Shown: positions 5,723 through 13,753, counted from the stretch's first letter. The stretch is DNA of 18,355 nucleotides from JAAYCB01 sp012744395 (GCA_028703175.1 JAQVNJ010000125.1:1-18355), one strand, 5' to 3'. Translations and numbers: made by a program. The notes: generated from the sequence alone by a model not told the origin.

Positions 5723-7828
5723 TCACGGCTGGCGGCCGGCGCGGATCGCATACAGCCCGTCGCCGACCTCGCGCGCCGCGCGGATCGTTTCCAGGTAGGG
5801 CGTGTCGCAGACGTCGAGGAAGCCGATCTGGTAATTCTCGCCGTCGCCGCGCCCGGTCGTCGCCTGGTCGCCGAACTGGAACCAGTGGGTACCGACGATC
5901 CAGGGGTTTTCCAGCGCGCCGGTGACGTAGCTCTTGTAGGCGGCCGCGCGTGCGTCCTGGTCCGGAACCGGGCGGAGGCCCGTGTGGAACATGCCGCGAT
6001 CGAGCGCGCCAAAATGGAATTCGCCGATCACGACCGGCCTGTCGACGCCCTCGGGCAGGGCCAGGTCAACCACCGAAGCCTGGTAGCGGTTGAAGCTGAT
6101 CACGTCGCAAACGCCGGCCGCCGCGCGGACGGCCCGGTCGTTGACCCAGGCGAACCGGCACCCCAGATACATCGTATTGGGCGCCGCCTGCTTGACCACC
6201 TCGCGGCAGACGCGGAAGTACTGCTCCGCGACCCGGGTGGCAAACGCGGCCAGGTCCTCGCGGGCCTTGGCCTCCTCGGGTGGCGTCCGCGACGCGGCCA
6301 GCCCGTGCCACGATTCGTGCTCCGTCTGCCAGGCCTCGTTCAGCCGCTCGATCGTCGCGTATTTCTGTTTCAGGTCTTGCAGGAAGGCCTGCTTGGCGGC
6401 CTGCTCCGCGGGCGAAGCCAGCGCGGCAAGGGCCAGCGAGAGCTCGGCTCCCCAGGCGAGCTCGTTGTCGACGAAGTAGCCCAGGCACCAGGGATCGTCG
6501 GCCGACTTGCCCTTTTCGTCAGCCATCCGCCCGGCCAGGCTGGCGCGAAAGTCCGGCTCGAACGGGTCGGGAAACTTGCCCCAATAGCCGGAGCTGCCTT
6601 CGATCGGTTTTCGCGCGGCGCTGATCGACACGGTGTAGGGCGTCTTGCGGTGCCGATAGATCGCCTCGTCGGACCAGTTGCCGATCGTGTTCATCGCCCA
6701 GCTGCGGAGCCGCCGGTGGCACAGCCGCGCGTGAATCTCCTGCCAGTCGGGCCCGTATTTCCGCAGCAGGTTGGCGGCGGTGAAATTGAACGTCTCGTAG
6801 TGCCTGCCTTGATAGTAGCCGTGGGGCGCCCAGGAGCCGCGCCCGAAAAAGGCGCCCATCGGCGCGTCTCTCTCGGGCAACGCGGCGAACCAGTGTTCGC
6901 GGTCGGTGATCGGCGTGGCGGCGTTGTTGGGGCGGACGCAGTCGATCCCGTGGGACCAGAAGAGGCGGCCCGCCGGGTCGACAAGCCACCACTTGCCGCG
7001 ATGCCGCTTGGGGTAGAAATGGCCGGTGGCCTCCAACTGGGGGCCGGCGGCCCAGCCGCCGTACTCGTTCCAGTCCGCCGGGCCGGGGTGGGCGGCCAGG
7101 TCGCCGCGCTCCTCCGCGGCAAACTCGGCCAGCGCGGCTTGTGAATGGGTCTTGCGCGGCCAATCCTTGTGCGCATATTGCCCGAACGTGTCGATCAGCG
7201 GGAACAGCTTGTCCACGGATTCAGGCAGGGCGCCGGCCGGGCTCGCCCCCTCCGTGCGGAGGTTGTCGATGCGGAACACGTGCCGGGCGGCGGGCTCGGC
7301 GACGAAGATCAGAATCGCGTCGACCTCTGCCGGGTCGATCCCCTGCTCGGCCGACAGGCCGCCCGGGTAACCCCGCATTCCGAACAGCTTCTCGCGAAAC
7401 GCCGTGGGGAGCCGGCGGCGGATGTTCACCTGGAAGGTCGCCCGCTGGCCCGGCCCGACCTGGGTGTTTTCCTGGTAGTAGACCCGCTTGCCGCCGGCGG
7501 GCGAGTCCATCCGGCAGTGGATCGTGAGCGGTTCTTCGCCGACGTTTTCCACATCGAGCGCAAGCCGGGCCGCTCCGCTCAGGTCCCAGACGCCGCCGGC
7601 CGGCTTGAGTGTAATCCCCGGCCAGCGCTGGGTCGTGCCGGTCGTCACCTCAAGCGACGTCGCCGGCGGCAAGCCGTGGAGCGCCACCTCGGCGTCGCGA
7701 GTCTCCACCCTCTTGAGGTCGAAACCCGGCTCGAAATCGAACAGCGTCTCGGCGGCCGCCAGCGACGCGGCCAGGGCCGGGATGAGAACAAGGGTGGTCC
7801 GGATGGGATGCCTGAAGAGTGGGAGCAT
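5723..7828 (-). CDS. Secreted GH50-like (beta-agarase family) glycoside hydrolase
   Basis: This 701-residue protein has a signal peptide (1-26, ending LAAAE). An N-terminal beta-sandwich of about 165 residues (27-192, with the module-like ending FRIDNLRTEG) precedes a (beta/alpha)8 catalytic domain (about 205-695). RGKWWLVDPAGRLFWSHGID at 277-296 is the hallmark entry to GH50 and related GH42-like agarases. E456 in GYFVDNELAWG fits the acid/base, and E603 in VVIGEFHFGALDRG fits the nucleophile; their spacing agrees with characterised GH50 agarases. Such enzymes release oligosaccharides from agarose or related beta-galactans, so the protein probably digests an external polysaccharide. The true substrate is unproven; planctomycete relatives may act on other galactans. 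The ATG at 7828 starts cleanly with the signal but lacks a clear ribosome-binding site. It lies 99 bases downstream of the LPS operon, on the same strand. Confidence 0.85.
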   Translation of the reverse strand: MLPLFRHPIRTTLVLIPALAASLAAAETLFDFEPGFDLKRVETRDAEVALHGLPPATSLEVTTGTTQRWPGITLKPAGGVWDLSGAARLALDVENVGEEPLTIHCRMDSPAGGKRVYYQENTQVGPGQRATFQVNIRRRLPTAFREKLFGMRGYPGGLSAEQGIDPAEVDAILIFVAEPAARHVFRIDNLRTEGASPAGALPESVDKLFPLIDTFGQYAHKDWPRKTHSQAALAEFAAEERGDLAAHPGPADWNEYGGWAAGPQLEATGHFYPKRHRGKWWLVDPAGRLFWSHGIDCVRPNNAATPITDREHWFAALPERDAPMGAFFGRGSWAPHGYYQGRHYETFNFTAANLLRKYGPDWQEIHARLCHRRLRSWAMNTIGNWSDEAIYRHRKTPYTVSISAARKPIEGSSGYWGKFPDPFEPDFRASLAGRMADEKGKSADDPWCLGYFVDNELAWGAELSLALAALASPAEQAAKQAFLQDLKQKYATIERLNEAWQTEHESWHGLAASRTPPEEAKAREDLAAFATRVAEQYFRVCREVVKQAAPNTMYLGCRFAWVNDRAVRAAAGVCDVISFNRYQASVVDLALPEGVDRPVVIGEFHFGALDRGMFHTGLRPVPDQDARAAAYKSYVTGALENPWIVGTHWFQFGDQATTGRGDGENYQIGFLDVCDTPYLETIRAAREVGDGLYAIRAGRQP

Positions 7829-7857
7829 GGGAGCGTGCGGGGGTCAGTCTTCACCTC

Positions 7858-7881
7858 GTTCCCAAGCTCCGGCTTGGGAAC
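7858..7881. repeat. REP-like palindrome (GTTCCCAAGC arms)
   Basis: GTTCCCAAGC and GCTTGGGAAC form a perfect 10-base-pair stem around TCCG, in the gap between the GT4 gene and the GH50 gene. The same palindrome, usually with an adjoining CG, is dispersed in many planctomycete and some cyanobacterial genomes (knowledge, not shown here). On the minus strand it could fold at the 3' end of the LPS operon transcript and protect or terminate it, but no T run follows. Confidence 0.6.
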
Positions 7882-7927
7882 CGGGAAAGTTCGCGAACCA
7901 GCAACGGGGCTGGGCCAGCCTTCCACT

Positions 7928-9142
7928 TTACCGGCGCACTGGGGGGATCACAAGCGCGGCGAGACGGTCGGCCGGATTTGTTCGCGCCGCGCCAGGCATC
8001 CGGCCGCGGCCAGCGATTTCGCGATAAACCGCTTCGAGCCGGTCGCAATTCCGCTCGAACGAGTGGCGCAGGGCAAGTTCCCGTGCCGCCGCTCCCATCC
8101 GGCTTCGCTCCCGCGGATCGAGGAGCCGCTCGATGCGGTCCGCAAGGGTCGCGGCCTGGCGCGGGTCGGAAATCACGTAGCCTTCGCGGCCATCGGTCAT
8201 CAACTCGTTGGCGCCGGCGGCACGGCTGACGACAACGGGCAGGCCCGACGCCAGCGCTTCGAGCACCACCAGGCTACAACTGTCGTAGAACGTCGGGTGG
8301 ACGAGCAGATCGGCCGCGGCCAGGTAAGGGACGATGTCGGACCGCGCGCCGAGAAAGGAGACGTTCTCCTGCACCCCCAGCGCCCGGGCCAGGAGCGGAT
8401 AGCCTTGCCTGCGGCGGCCGCCCAAAATCGCCAGGTGGACCGGCGCCGATCGCCGGCGCAGCAGCTTCAGTGCCCGGAGGGCCGGACCAACGCCCTTGAG
8501 GCGGAAATTGTGGGCCACCAGCAGGAGCAGCAGGGCATCATCAGCGAGTCCCAGCGCGCGGCGAACGGATGCCCCGAATTCGCCGCGGCGCGCGGGTGAA
8601 AACCGAGCGCAATCGACGCCGTTGGGAACAATGCGAATCCCGTCGCGCGGCACGCCGTGAAAACGGACGAAGTCGTCGGCCACGCGCCTCGACAGGGCCA
8701 CGAAGAGCCGGCCATCGTTGACGTACTGGCGGGCGGCGAGCCGCCGGAACTGGCGATAACGCGGCAGCAGCCCGATCGCCAGCCGCCTGGCCGGTTGGAG
8801 GATCGCCGGCAGGGCCCGCAACCTGCGCTCGAGCAGCGCTTGGCGGGAGCCGAAATGAGGCTGGAAGACGTCGCAATGCCAGCCGGCCCCCGTCTCGTGA
8901 ACAACCTGGCAATTCAGCCCGAGCAAGCGGCGCTGGAGGGCCGCGGCGTAGTGCATCCGCGAGCGCCCGGCGCTGACGGCGTGCAGCCGGATGCGGGGAT
9001 GATCCGTCCGGGGCGAGAAACTCCGTGCGAGCACGTGCATTTCGTGGCCGCGGTCGGCCATCGCGCGGGTGAACTGCCAGGTCCAGTGTTCCAAGCCGCC
9101 GCGGCGCGGGTCGAGATGTTCGAGGACGATAGCCACTCTCAT
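7928..9142 (-). CDS. WaaG-like GT4 glycosyltransferase, LPS core
   Basis: This 404-residue protein has the GT-B fold of family GT4. The N-terminal domain opens with VAIVLEHLDPRRGGLEHW, with the Gly-Gly loop seen in WaaG. The linker carries IVPNGVD (171-177). The C-terminal domain has HNFRLKGV (211-218, K216 likely contacting the nucleotide diphosphate) and DSCSLVVLEALASGLP (287-302), where the usual E-x7-E appears as D287-x7-E295. WaaG-type enzymes add a hexose to the inner-core heptose on the cytoplasmic side of the inner membrane, and the neighbouring kinase and heptosyltransferase fit this. The start at 9142 overlaps the kinase stop as ATGA, indicating coupled translation and ruling out the longer frame. 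It is the last gene of the three-gene operon. The sugar donor cannot be read from the sequence. Confidence 0.88.
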   Translation of the reverse strand: MRVAIVLEHLDPRRGGLEHWTWQFTRAMADRGHEMHVLARSFSPRTDHPRIRLHAVSAGRSRMHYAAALQRRLLGLNCQVVHETGAGWHCDVFQPHFGSRQALLERRLRALPAILQPARRLAIGLLPRYRQFRRLAARQYVNDGRLFVALSRRVADDFVRFHGVPRDGIRIVPNGVDCARFSPARRGEFGASVRRALGLADDALLLLLVAHNFRLKGVGPALRALKLLRRRSAPVHLAILGGRRRQGYPLLARALGVQENVSFLGARSDIVPYLAAADLLVHPTFYDSCSLVVLEALASGLPVVVSRAAGANELMTDGREGYVISDPRQAATLADRIERLLDPRERSRMGAAARELALRHSFERNCDRLEAVYREIAGRGRMPGAARTNPADRLAALVIPPVRR

Positions 9143-10227
9143 GCGATCAGACCCAGCTTGCACTCCATGGCCTGCTGCTTGCCCAGGACCTGGCGAATCA
9201 GCCGCTTCTCCTTCGCGCCGAGCCGCGCCGTGCCGAAGTATGCCCGCAAAAAAGCCACCTTGTGGGTGCACTTGACGCGATCGCGGGGGGCGGAGTAGGC
9301 CAGCTGCGCAAGGTCCTTAACGAGCCAGCGCTGGCGAAACCGCGCCCGCTGCTGCACGCGCTGGAGATCGATCAGTCGGATCTCGAACACGCCGGGCGAC
9401 GGCTCGCGAACGAAGAAGTGGCAACAGTACAGGTCGCGATGATTGAATCCCGCCTCGTGAAAACGCCGCACGAGCGACCCGACGGACTCGATCAGTCGGG
9501 CAAGACGCTTGTCTTTGCGGGTGGCGGCGGCCGGGTTGAGAACGGGAAACCGCTGCCGGAGGAAATCGTCGAGCGGCGTGAAACCCTCCAGTCCGGGAGT
9601 GATCGTCAGCGACTCCAGCCGCCCGCGGCGATCAAGCCGTTCGCCGTATGCGGCCAGTTCGACGCAGGGGATGCCCACCGCCTCGAGGCGGCGAATGTTC
9701 TGGGCTTCGTCCCGTCCGGCGGAGGTGCGGGGGGGCAGCCCGAGCCAGGCTCGGAGCCGCGCCGCCGCGCCGCCGACATGGTGTTTCTTCAAGTACACGA
9801 CGCGCGGCCCTCCGGCCAGCGACAGCACCAGGCGCCAGTTTTCCCGATCGGGGAGCGCCCGGAGGCAGGTCCCTTCTCGGCCCTGCATGAGGGCCGCGAA
9901 GCGGTCGAGCCCGGCGGTGTGCAATCCCTCGCGGCACGCCGGCGAAGCCCAGAGCGGCTCCTCGCCGATCCGCGCCAGGCCGGTCCCCGCGGGGTCCGGC
10001 CGGCTGGGCAAATCCTGGCGGGCGAGCGTCGGGCCGGTGCAAACCTGGTAGCGCCGCCCCGCGCCGCCGGCCGGGCATTGACCGGCCGGCAACTGCCCGG
10101 CCGCGGGCGTGCCACCCGCCTGGTCGGGAGGCAACTCCGCCGCACCACGCGGCGATGGACCGCCGATTGGCGATCGGGGAGCGCGTGTGCCCGGCGATTC
10201 GATCTCTCCGGCTGGAATCCGCGGCAC
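9139..10227 (-). CDS. WaaP/RfaP-like LPS core kinase with N-terminal extension
   Basis: This 362-residue protein has a C-terminal eukaryotic-like kinase domain of the LPS kinase family (WaaP, which phosphorylates inner-core heptose I). Visible are VVYLKKHH (144-150, ATP-binding lysine K147 or K148), E174 of the C-helix, the catalytic loop FNHRDLYCCHFF (261-272, D265) and the metal-binding IRLIDLQR (283-290, D287). Classical WaaP proteins are about 265 residues; here some 85-100 extra residues at the N-terminus are Pro/Gly/Ala-rich and probably disordered. The GTG start at 10227 is supported by AAGGGAG 8 bases upstream, and it lies 42 bases after the heptosyltransferase stop. A shorter protein starting further in is possible. 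The stop overlaps the next gene by ATGA. It likely acts at the cytoplasmic face of the inner membrane. Confidence 0.82.
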   Translation of the reverse strand: MPRIPAGEIESPGTRAPRSPIGGPSPRGAAELPPDQAGGTPAAGQLPAGQCPAGGAGRRYQVCTGPTLARQDLPSRPDPAGTGLARIGEEPLWASPACREGLHTAGLDRFAALMQGREGTCLRALPDRENWRLVLSLAGGPRVVYLKKHHVGGAAARLRAWLGLPPRTSAGRDEAQNIRRLEAVGIPCVELAAYGERLDRRGRLESLTITPGLEGFTPLDDFLRQRFPVLNPAAATRKDKRLARLIESVGSLVRRFHEAGFNHRDLYCCHFFVREPSPGVFEIRLIDLQRVQQRARFRQRWLVKDLAQLAYSAPRDRVKCTHKVAFLRAYFGTARLGAKEKRLIRQVLGKQQAMECKLGLIA

Positions 10228-10269
10228 GGGCAGGCTCCCTTCTTTAGGCGGTTGCAGGTCGGCAGCGCG

Positions 10270-11355
10270 TCATGCAACGCGGTGGACGCCGGTCCGGGCA
10301 AGCCAGCCGCGGACCTCGCGGTAGACCATTTCGACCGACAAATCCTGCATGCATTTGTGGTGTTTGTAAGGGCACACGCGCTGGTGGCAGCCGATGCACT
10401 CGAGGTCCTTCAGATACAGATCGATGGCATCGACGGTTGGGTTCTGCCCCCAGACGGGAAGCATCGGTCCGTAGAGCGTAATCACCGCCTTGCCGAGGGC
10501 CGCGGCCAGGTGTCGGGGTCCGCTGTCCGTGGAGATCATCAGCCGGCTGCGGCGGATGCAGGCCTTGGCCGTGCCGATGTCCAACGGCTGGCCGCGCATC
10601 GAGACGACTTGCGGTCGCCCGGCCAGGGCGGTGATCTGCCCCGCCGTGGCCTGCTCGCCGGGACCGCACATCACCAGCACATGATGATCCAGCTCGTCGA
10701 CGATGCGGCGGGCCAGCGCGGCGAAGTGGCCGGCCGGCCAGAGCTTGGCCGCGCCGTAGGCCCCGCTGGAGTTGAACGTGATCAGGCGGCCGTCGCCCGG
10801 CAGCCCCAACTGCTGAAACACCCGGTCGGCGCTCCGCTCGTCGCGCGGCGTGGTGGCCAACTCCAGCCGCGGCGAACTGGATGGACAGCCCGCCACCTCG
10901 GCCAGGTGCAGGTAGTAGTCGACCATCGGTCGATCAGCGGTCCGGCGACGCGAATGGGACAGCCGGATCGGGTCGGTCAGCAGCGGCCCGCGGCCATAGC
11001 GGGCGTAGCCGATTCTCCGTTTCGCTCGCCCGAGCCAGGAGAGGATCGCCGAGCGCGGCGAGTTCGGCATCAACAATACCATGTCGAACCGTGCCGCCAA
11101 GAGCTTGCGCCAAATCCGCAGGTGGTCGCCGAGCGCCGATTTGCCCCGCGGGTCGAAGTACCATTGCTCATCGAGCCAGTCGGTTCCGGCCAGCACGTCC
11201 CTCTGATACGGGTACATAACCCCCGCGATCCACGCCTGGCGGCCATAGTGGGCCCGAATCGCGCGGAGTGCCGGCGTGGCCATGACGAAGTCGCCCAGCC
11301 ATCGAGGCAGAAATATCCCGATCCGGCACTGCTTGCCTGTCGTGAGAATCGGCAT
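10270..11355 (-). CDS. GT9 ADP-heptose:LPS heptosyltransferase
   Basis: This 361-residue protein is a GT-B enzyme of family GT9 (WaaC/WaaF group), which transfers L-glycero-D-manno-heptose from ADP-heptose to the Kdo-lipid A acceptor or to the first heptose. LPRWLGDFVMATPALRAI (16-33) holds the catalytic Asp (D21). AAKLWPAGHFAAL (202-214) and ISTDSGPRHLAAALGK (274-289) are the nucleotide-sugar motifs. A cysteine cluster (C320, C323, C328, C335; C-x2-C-x4-C-x6-C) near the end is shared by many GT9 members and may bind a metal. The protein is cytoplasmic or membrane-peripheral. The ATG at 11355 is near the family start; GGTGAG at 8 bases is a passable ribosome-binding site. It is the first gene of the LPS operon. 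First or second heptose addition cannot be distinguished. Confidence 0.9.
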   Translation of the reverse strand: MPILTTGKQCRIGIFLPRWLGDFVMATPALRAIRAHYGRQAWIAGVMYPYQRDVLAGTDWLDEQWYFDPRGKSALGDHLRIWRKLLAARFDMVLLMPNSPRSAILSWLGRAKRRIGYARYGRGPLLTDPIRLSHSRRRTADRPMVDYYLHLAEVAGCPSSSPRLELATTPRDERSADRVFQQLGLPGDGRLITFNSSGAYGAAKLWPAGHFAALARRIVDELDHHVLVMCGPGEQATAGQITALAGRPQVVSMRGQPLDIGTAKACIRRSRLMISTDSGPRHLAAALGKAVITLYGPMLPVWGQNPTVDAIDLYLKDLECIGCHQRVCPYKHHKCMQDLSVEMVYREVRGWLARTGVHRVA

Positions 11356-11552
11356 GAGGAATTCTCACCGTCTCTTCCAAGAAAGGCGATCCCAAACCGG
11401 CGCGGCCGACAGCAATGCACCATCCATGCGGCGCGGTCGACAACCGCGAGTTCCCCGAGTAATCGCCATCCGGATGCTGCCTGATAGCCCGCCAGGCCGC
11501 TGGACGTTGCGTCGCAGCGGCCTCGGCCTGCTCTAGCGAAGTAAACCCTCAC

Positions 11553-11582
11553 AGCATAGCAGCTTAACGCCATCGGTACCAA
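11553..11582 (-). promoter_or_regulatory. Weak promoter candidate of the LPS operon
   Basis: On the minus strand TTGGTA (11582-11577), an 18-base spacer and TATGCT (11558-11553) resemble a housekeeping promoter, roughly 190 bases before the heptosyltransferase start. The surroundings are locally AT-richer. The spacing to the gene is long, so this is tentative. Confidence 0.3.
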
Positions 11583-11793
11583 GGCCAATTACCGGGGCTC
11601 CAAGGTTAAGAACGCGACGCGTACACGTCAGCTCATCCGCGCGTCGGCTGGGTTTGGACGAGGAGAATCTGAGAACCTGATGTAAACCGGCCGGCACGGG
11701 GCAGTCTGGTGAAGGCAGGGGTTTCAGGGAAGGATGCTGGCCATGGACAGCGACAATTGGCTCACCCGGAAGGGAACGCGCTGATTTGTGGCT

Positions 11794-11806
11794 GCCCCGT
11801 CGGGGC
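11794..11806. repeat. GCCCCGTCGGGGC palindrome
   Basis: A 5-base-pair GC stem around GTC sits in non-coding DNA. The same core (GCCCCGTCGGGGC with variable flanks) is a frequent dispersed element in Pirellulales genomes, as I recall. Only one copy is in this window, so its repeat status cannot be shown here. Confidence 0.35.
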
Positions 11807-11954
11807 GGAACCCACACGCTGAGCCGTGCCGGCCCGTTTGCCGGGCAGTGTCCACACTGAAGAGGGGATCGGCTCGTTGCCGGGCCTTGGTTGGAGAGGG
11901 TCATCCGCGGTAGGATCAGACGGGTGGCCGAAATCATCCAGAGACTTCGCGGCA

Positions 11955-12428
11955 GTGCGTACGATCCTCCTGATCCTCAAGGTCCTGTGGGCCTCGCCCT
12001 ACACGCTGATTGGTTTGGCGGTTGGCCTTCTCGGGCTGATCAGCGGCGGCCGTGTCCAGGTCCGTCGCGGAGTTGTGGAATTCCATGGCGGCCTGGTCCG
12101 GTGGCTCCTCGCGCATGGACCGCGTGGCCCGCTGGCGATGGCGATTACGTTTGGCCACACGGTCCTCGGCCAGTCCGAAGCGGCCTTGGACCTCTGCCGG
12201 ACGCACGAACAGGTCCACGTCCGGCAGTACGAGCTCTGGGGGCCGGTGTTTGGCCCGGCCTACCTGTTGTGTTCCCTCGGCCTTTGGCTTTGCGGGCGGG
12301 ATGGGTATCGCGACAACCCCTTCGAGCGGCAGGCGAGAAGACGGGAGATCGGGGGAAGCGGAGGAATGACCGAAGGCATCCATCCCCGCGGGGATTTGCC
12401 CCAGGACAGGAACGATCCGATCGGATGA
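11955..12428 (+). CDS. Small membrane protein with HExxH motif, putative metallopeptidase-like
   Basis: The 157-residue protein starts with a hydrophobic helix (about 3-30), followed by a basic segment and the pattern VEFHGG. A second conserved block reads AITFGHTVLG, then THEQVHVRQYELWGP (83-97), which contains H84-E85-x-x-H88, the zinc signature of metallopeptidases. A second hydrophobic stretch (about 99-113) and RDNPFERQA (119-127) follow. Similar small proteins with HExVHVRQYE and DNPFE occur in several phyla under names such as signal-peptide-prediction protein; no activity is established that I know of. A third zinc ligand is not obvious; E93 or E124 are candidates. The GTG at 11955 is preferred because the hydrophobic helix begins there, but its ribosome-binding site is poor. 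The last 25 residues look unstructured. It lies between the LPS operon and lpxK and converges on lpxK. Confidence 0.75.
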   Translation: MRTILLILKVLWASPYTLIGLAVGLLGLISGGRVQVRRGVVEFHGGLVRWLLAHGPRGPLAMAITFGHTVLGQSEAALDLCRTHEQVHVRQYELWGPVFGPAYLLCSLGLWLCGRDGYRDNPFERQARRREIGGSGGMTEGIHPRGDLPQDRNDPIG

Positions 12429-12485
12429 TCGGCAAGGGCAATCGGAGGACATGGGGGACGGGCCGCCCGATCGCCCGGGTCCCGT

Positions 12486-13553
12486 CTAGCGGACGATCTT
12501 CGCCCCCGCGGCGACCTCGTCGAGCCTGGCCTCGACGATCTCTTGTCCGGAGAGGAAGCGGATGCCGATCGCCAGTGCCCAAAGCGGCAACCGGCCCAGA
12601 CGATCGACACCGATCTTGACCAGGTCCTTGGCCGTGCACACGACCGCGGAAGCAGCGGCCTGTTGCGCCCAGGACGCGAGACTCTCGATGTCGCCGCGGC
12701 GATACGGGTGATGGTCGGGAAACTCGCGGAAGGCGGCCACCCGGTAGCCGCAGTCGGCCAACGTGCGTTGGAAGCCGGCCGGGTTGCCGACGGCACAGAA
12801 CGCCGCGACCTTTCGTCCGGCCAGGCTGGCGATTGGCTGCCGGTCGCCGCTGGCTGCCAGCAGGTGTTCGGGTGCGTGCGCGACCTCTGCCCAGGCCGCG
12901 TCGGGCGCGAGCCGGGCGACCCGCGCGCGGATTTCCTCGCGAGGGCCCCGCTTGAGCATGTCGGCGCGCGTCAGCACGACGATTCCCGCGCGTTGCAGAC
13001 CGCGAATCGGCTCCCGCAGGGTGCCGCGGGGAAAAATCCGCTCGAACCCGAACGGCTCCAGGGCATCGATGAGCACGATGTCCAAGTCGCGGTGAATCCG
13101 CCGATGCTGGAAGCCGTCGTCGAGGAGGATTGCCTGGCAGCCGAACTCTTCGATCGCCAACTCGGCCGCTTCGACCCGGTCGGGGTTTTGCAGATGGGGC
13201 ACGTCGGGCAGTTGCCGCTCGAGTTCGAGGGCCTCGTCGTTCACCCCCCCGGGCTCCGCGCCGTAGCCGCGGCTGAGGATTGCCACTCGCAGCCCCTGCC
13301 GCCGCAGCCGGCGGGCGGTCCAGGCGGCCATCGGCGTCTTGCCGGTCCCCCCCAAGGTCAGGTTGCCGATGCTGATCACGGGGACGCCGACGCGACGGAC
13401 GAGGCGCAGGCTGCGGTCGTAGCGCCGGTTTCGCCAACGGACGGCCAGTGCGTAGGGAACCGCGATTGCGCCGAGGACCGCCCGCAGGCAGGCCGCCCGC
13501 AGCCCGCGGCGGCGCCCACTGACCAGGCTGCGGAATTCACTGGGACGGAGCAT
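12486..13553 (-). CDS. lpxK: Tetraacyldisaccharide 4'-kinase LpxK
   Basis: This 355-residue protein is LpxK, which phosphorylates the 4' position of the lipid A disaccharide using ATP at the inner membrane; the product is lipid IVA. Residues 60-75 (ISIGNLTLGGTGKTPM) hold the Walker A loop. LLDDGFQHRRIHRDLDIVLID (143-163) is the family hallmark, with the Asp-Asp pair and the catalytic-site His. FPRGTLREP (174-182) follows. An N-terminal helix (about 20-38) would rest on the membrane. The ATG at 13553 matches the usual family start but has little ribosome-binding sequence; an in-frame ATG at 13634 is preceded by GGAGGG and would add 27 residues. The gene shows that this organism makes a phosphorylated, Gram-negative-type lipid A, in line with the heptose core genes nearby. 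Confidence 0.93.
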   Translation of the reverse strand: MLRPSEFRSLVSGRRRGLRAACLRAVLGAIAVPYALAVRWRNRRYDRSLRLVRRVGVPVISIGNLTLGGTGKTPMAAWTARRLRRQGLRVAILSRGYGAEPGGVNDEALELERQLPDVPHLQNPDRVEAAELAIEEFGCQAILLDDGFQHRRIHRDLDIVLIDALEPFGFERIFPRGTLREPIRGLQRAGIVVLTRADMLKRGPREEIRARVARLAPDAAWAEVAHAPEHLLAASGDRQPIASLAGRKVAAFCAVGNPAGFQRTLADCGYRVAAFREFPDHHPYRRGDIESLASWAQQAAASAVVCTAKDLVKIGVDRLGRLPLWALAIGIRFLSGQEIVEARLDEVAAGAKIVR

Positions 13554-13753
13554 CAGCAGGTCGTTCGGATAATCGGAGTCTTGGACTGGGCCATCCCCGA
13601 GTCTATCGCAGGCGCGCCTCGTGCGGCAATCCATGTTGCCCTCCAGCCCGCCCCGGCCCGGCGAGGCCGCGCCCGGTCCGAGGCTTGCGCCCTTCGGTCT
13701 CCGGGCCAGCCGGCGGATCGGGCCGCGGGGCCGGCGCCGCGAGGCCGCGCTCC

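Larger units (their letters stand above)
11356..11954. other. Divergent intergenic region, LPS operon / HExxH gene
   Basis: About 600 bases lie between the LPS operon and the HExxH gene. The region contains a weak minus-strand promoter candidate and the GC palindrome listed separately. A plus-strand frame from a GTG at 11826 continues into the HExxH gene but reads as Gly/Ser/Pro-rich low-quality sequence, so I exclude it. No other gene or RNA was recognised. Confidence 0.5.

Noticed and set aside
5885..7144. 419-codon plus-strand frame inside the GH50 gene
   Set aside because: Antisense shadow; the minus-strand protein carries both GH50 catalytic residues.
7145..8599. 484-codon plus-strand frame across the GH50 start and the GT4 gene
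   Set aside because: It is the antisense of two well-identified genes and has low-complexity composition without domains.
9262..11484. 740-codon plus-strand open frame opposite the LPS kinase and heptosyltransferase
   Set aside because: It runs antisense through two recognised genes and their spacer, has no family motifs, and is explained by scarce stop codons in high-GC antisense frames.
11533..11937. 134-codon minus-strand frame in the LPS/HExxH spacer
   Set aside because: No ribosome-binding site, no recognisable motif, and composition like non-coding DNA; treated as intergenic.
12145..13437. 430-codon minus-strand frame overlapping lpxK in another frame
   Set aside because: Arg/Pro/Gly-rich composition typical of a shifted frame; LpxK motifs are in the other frame.
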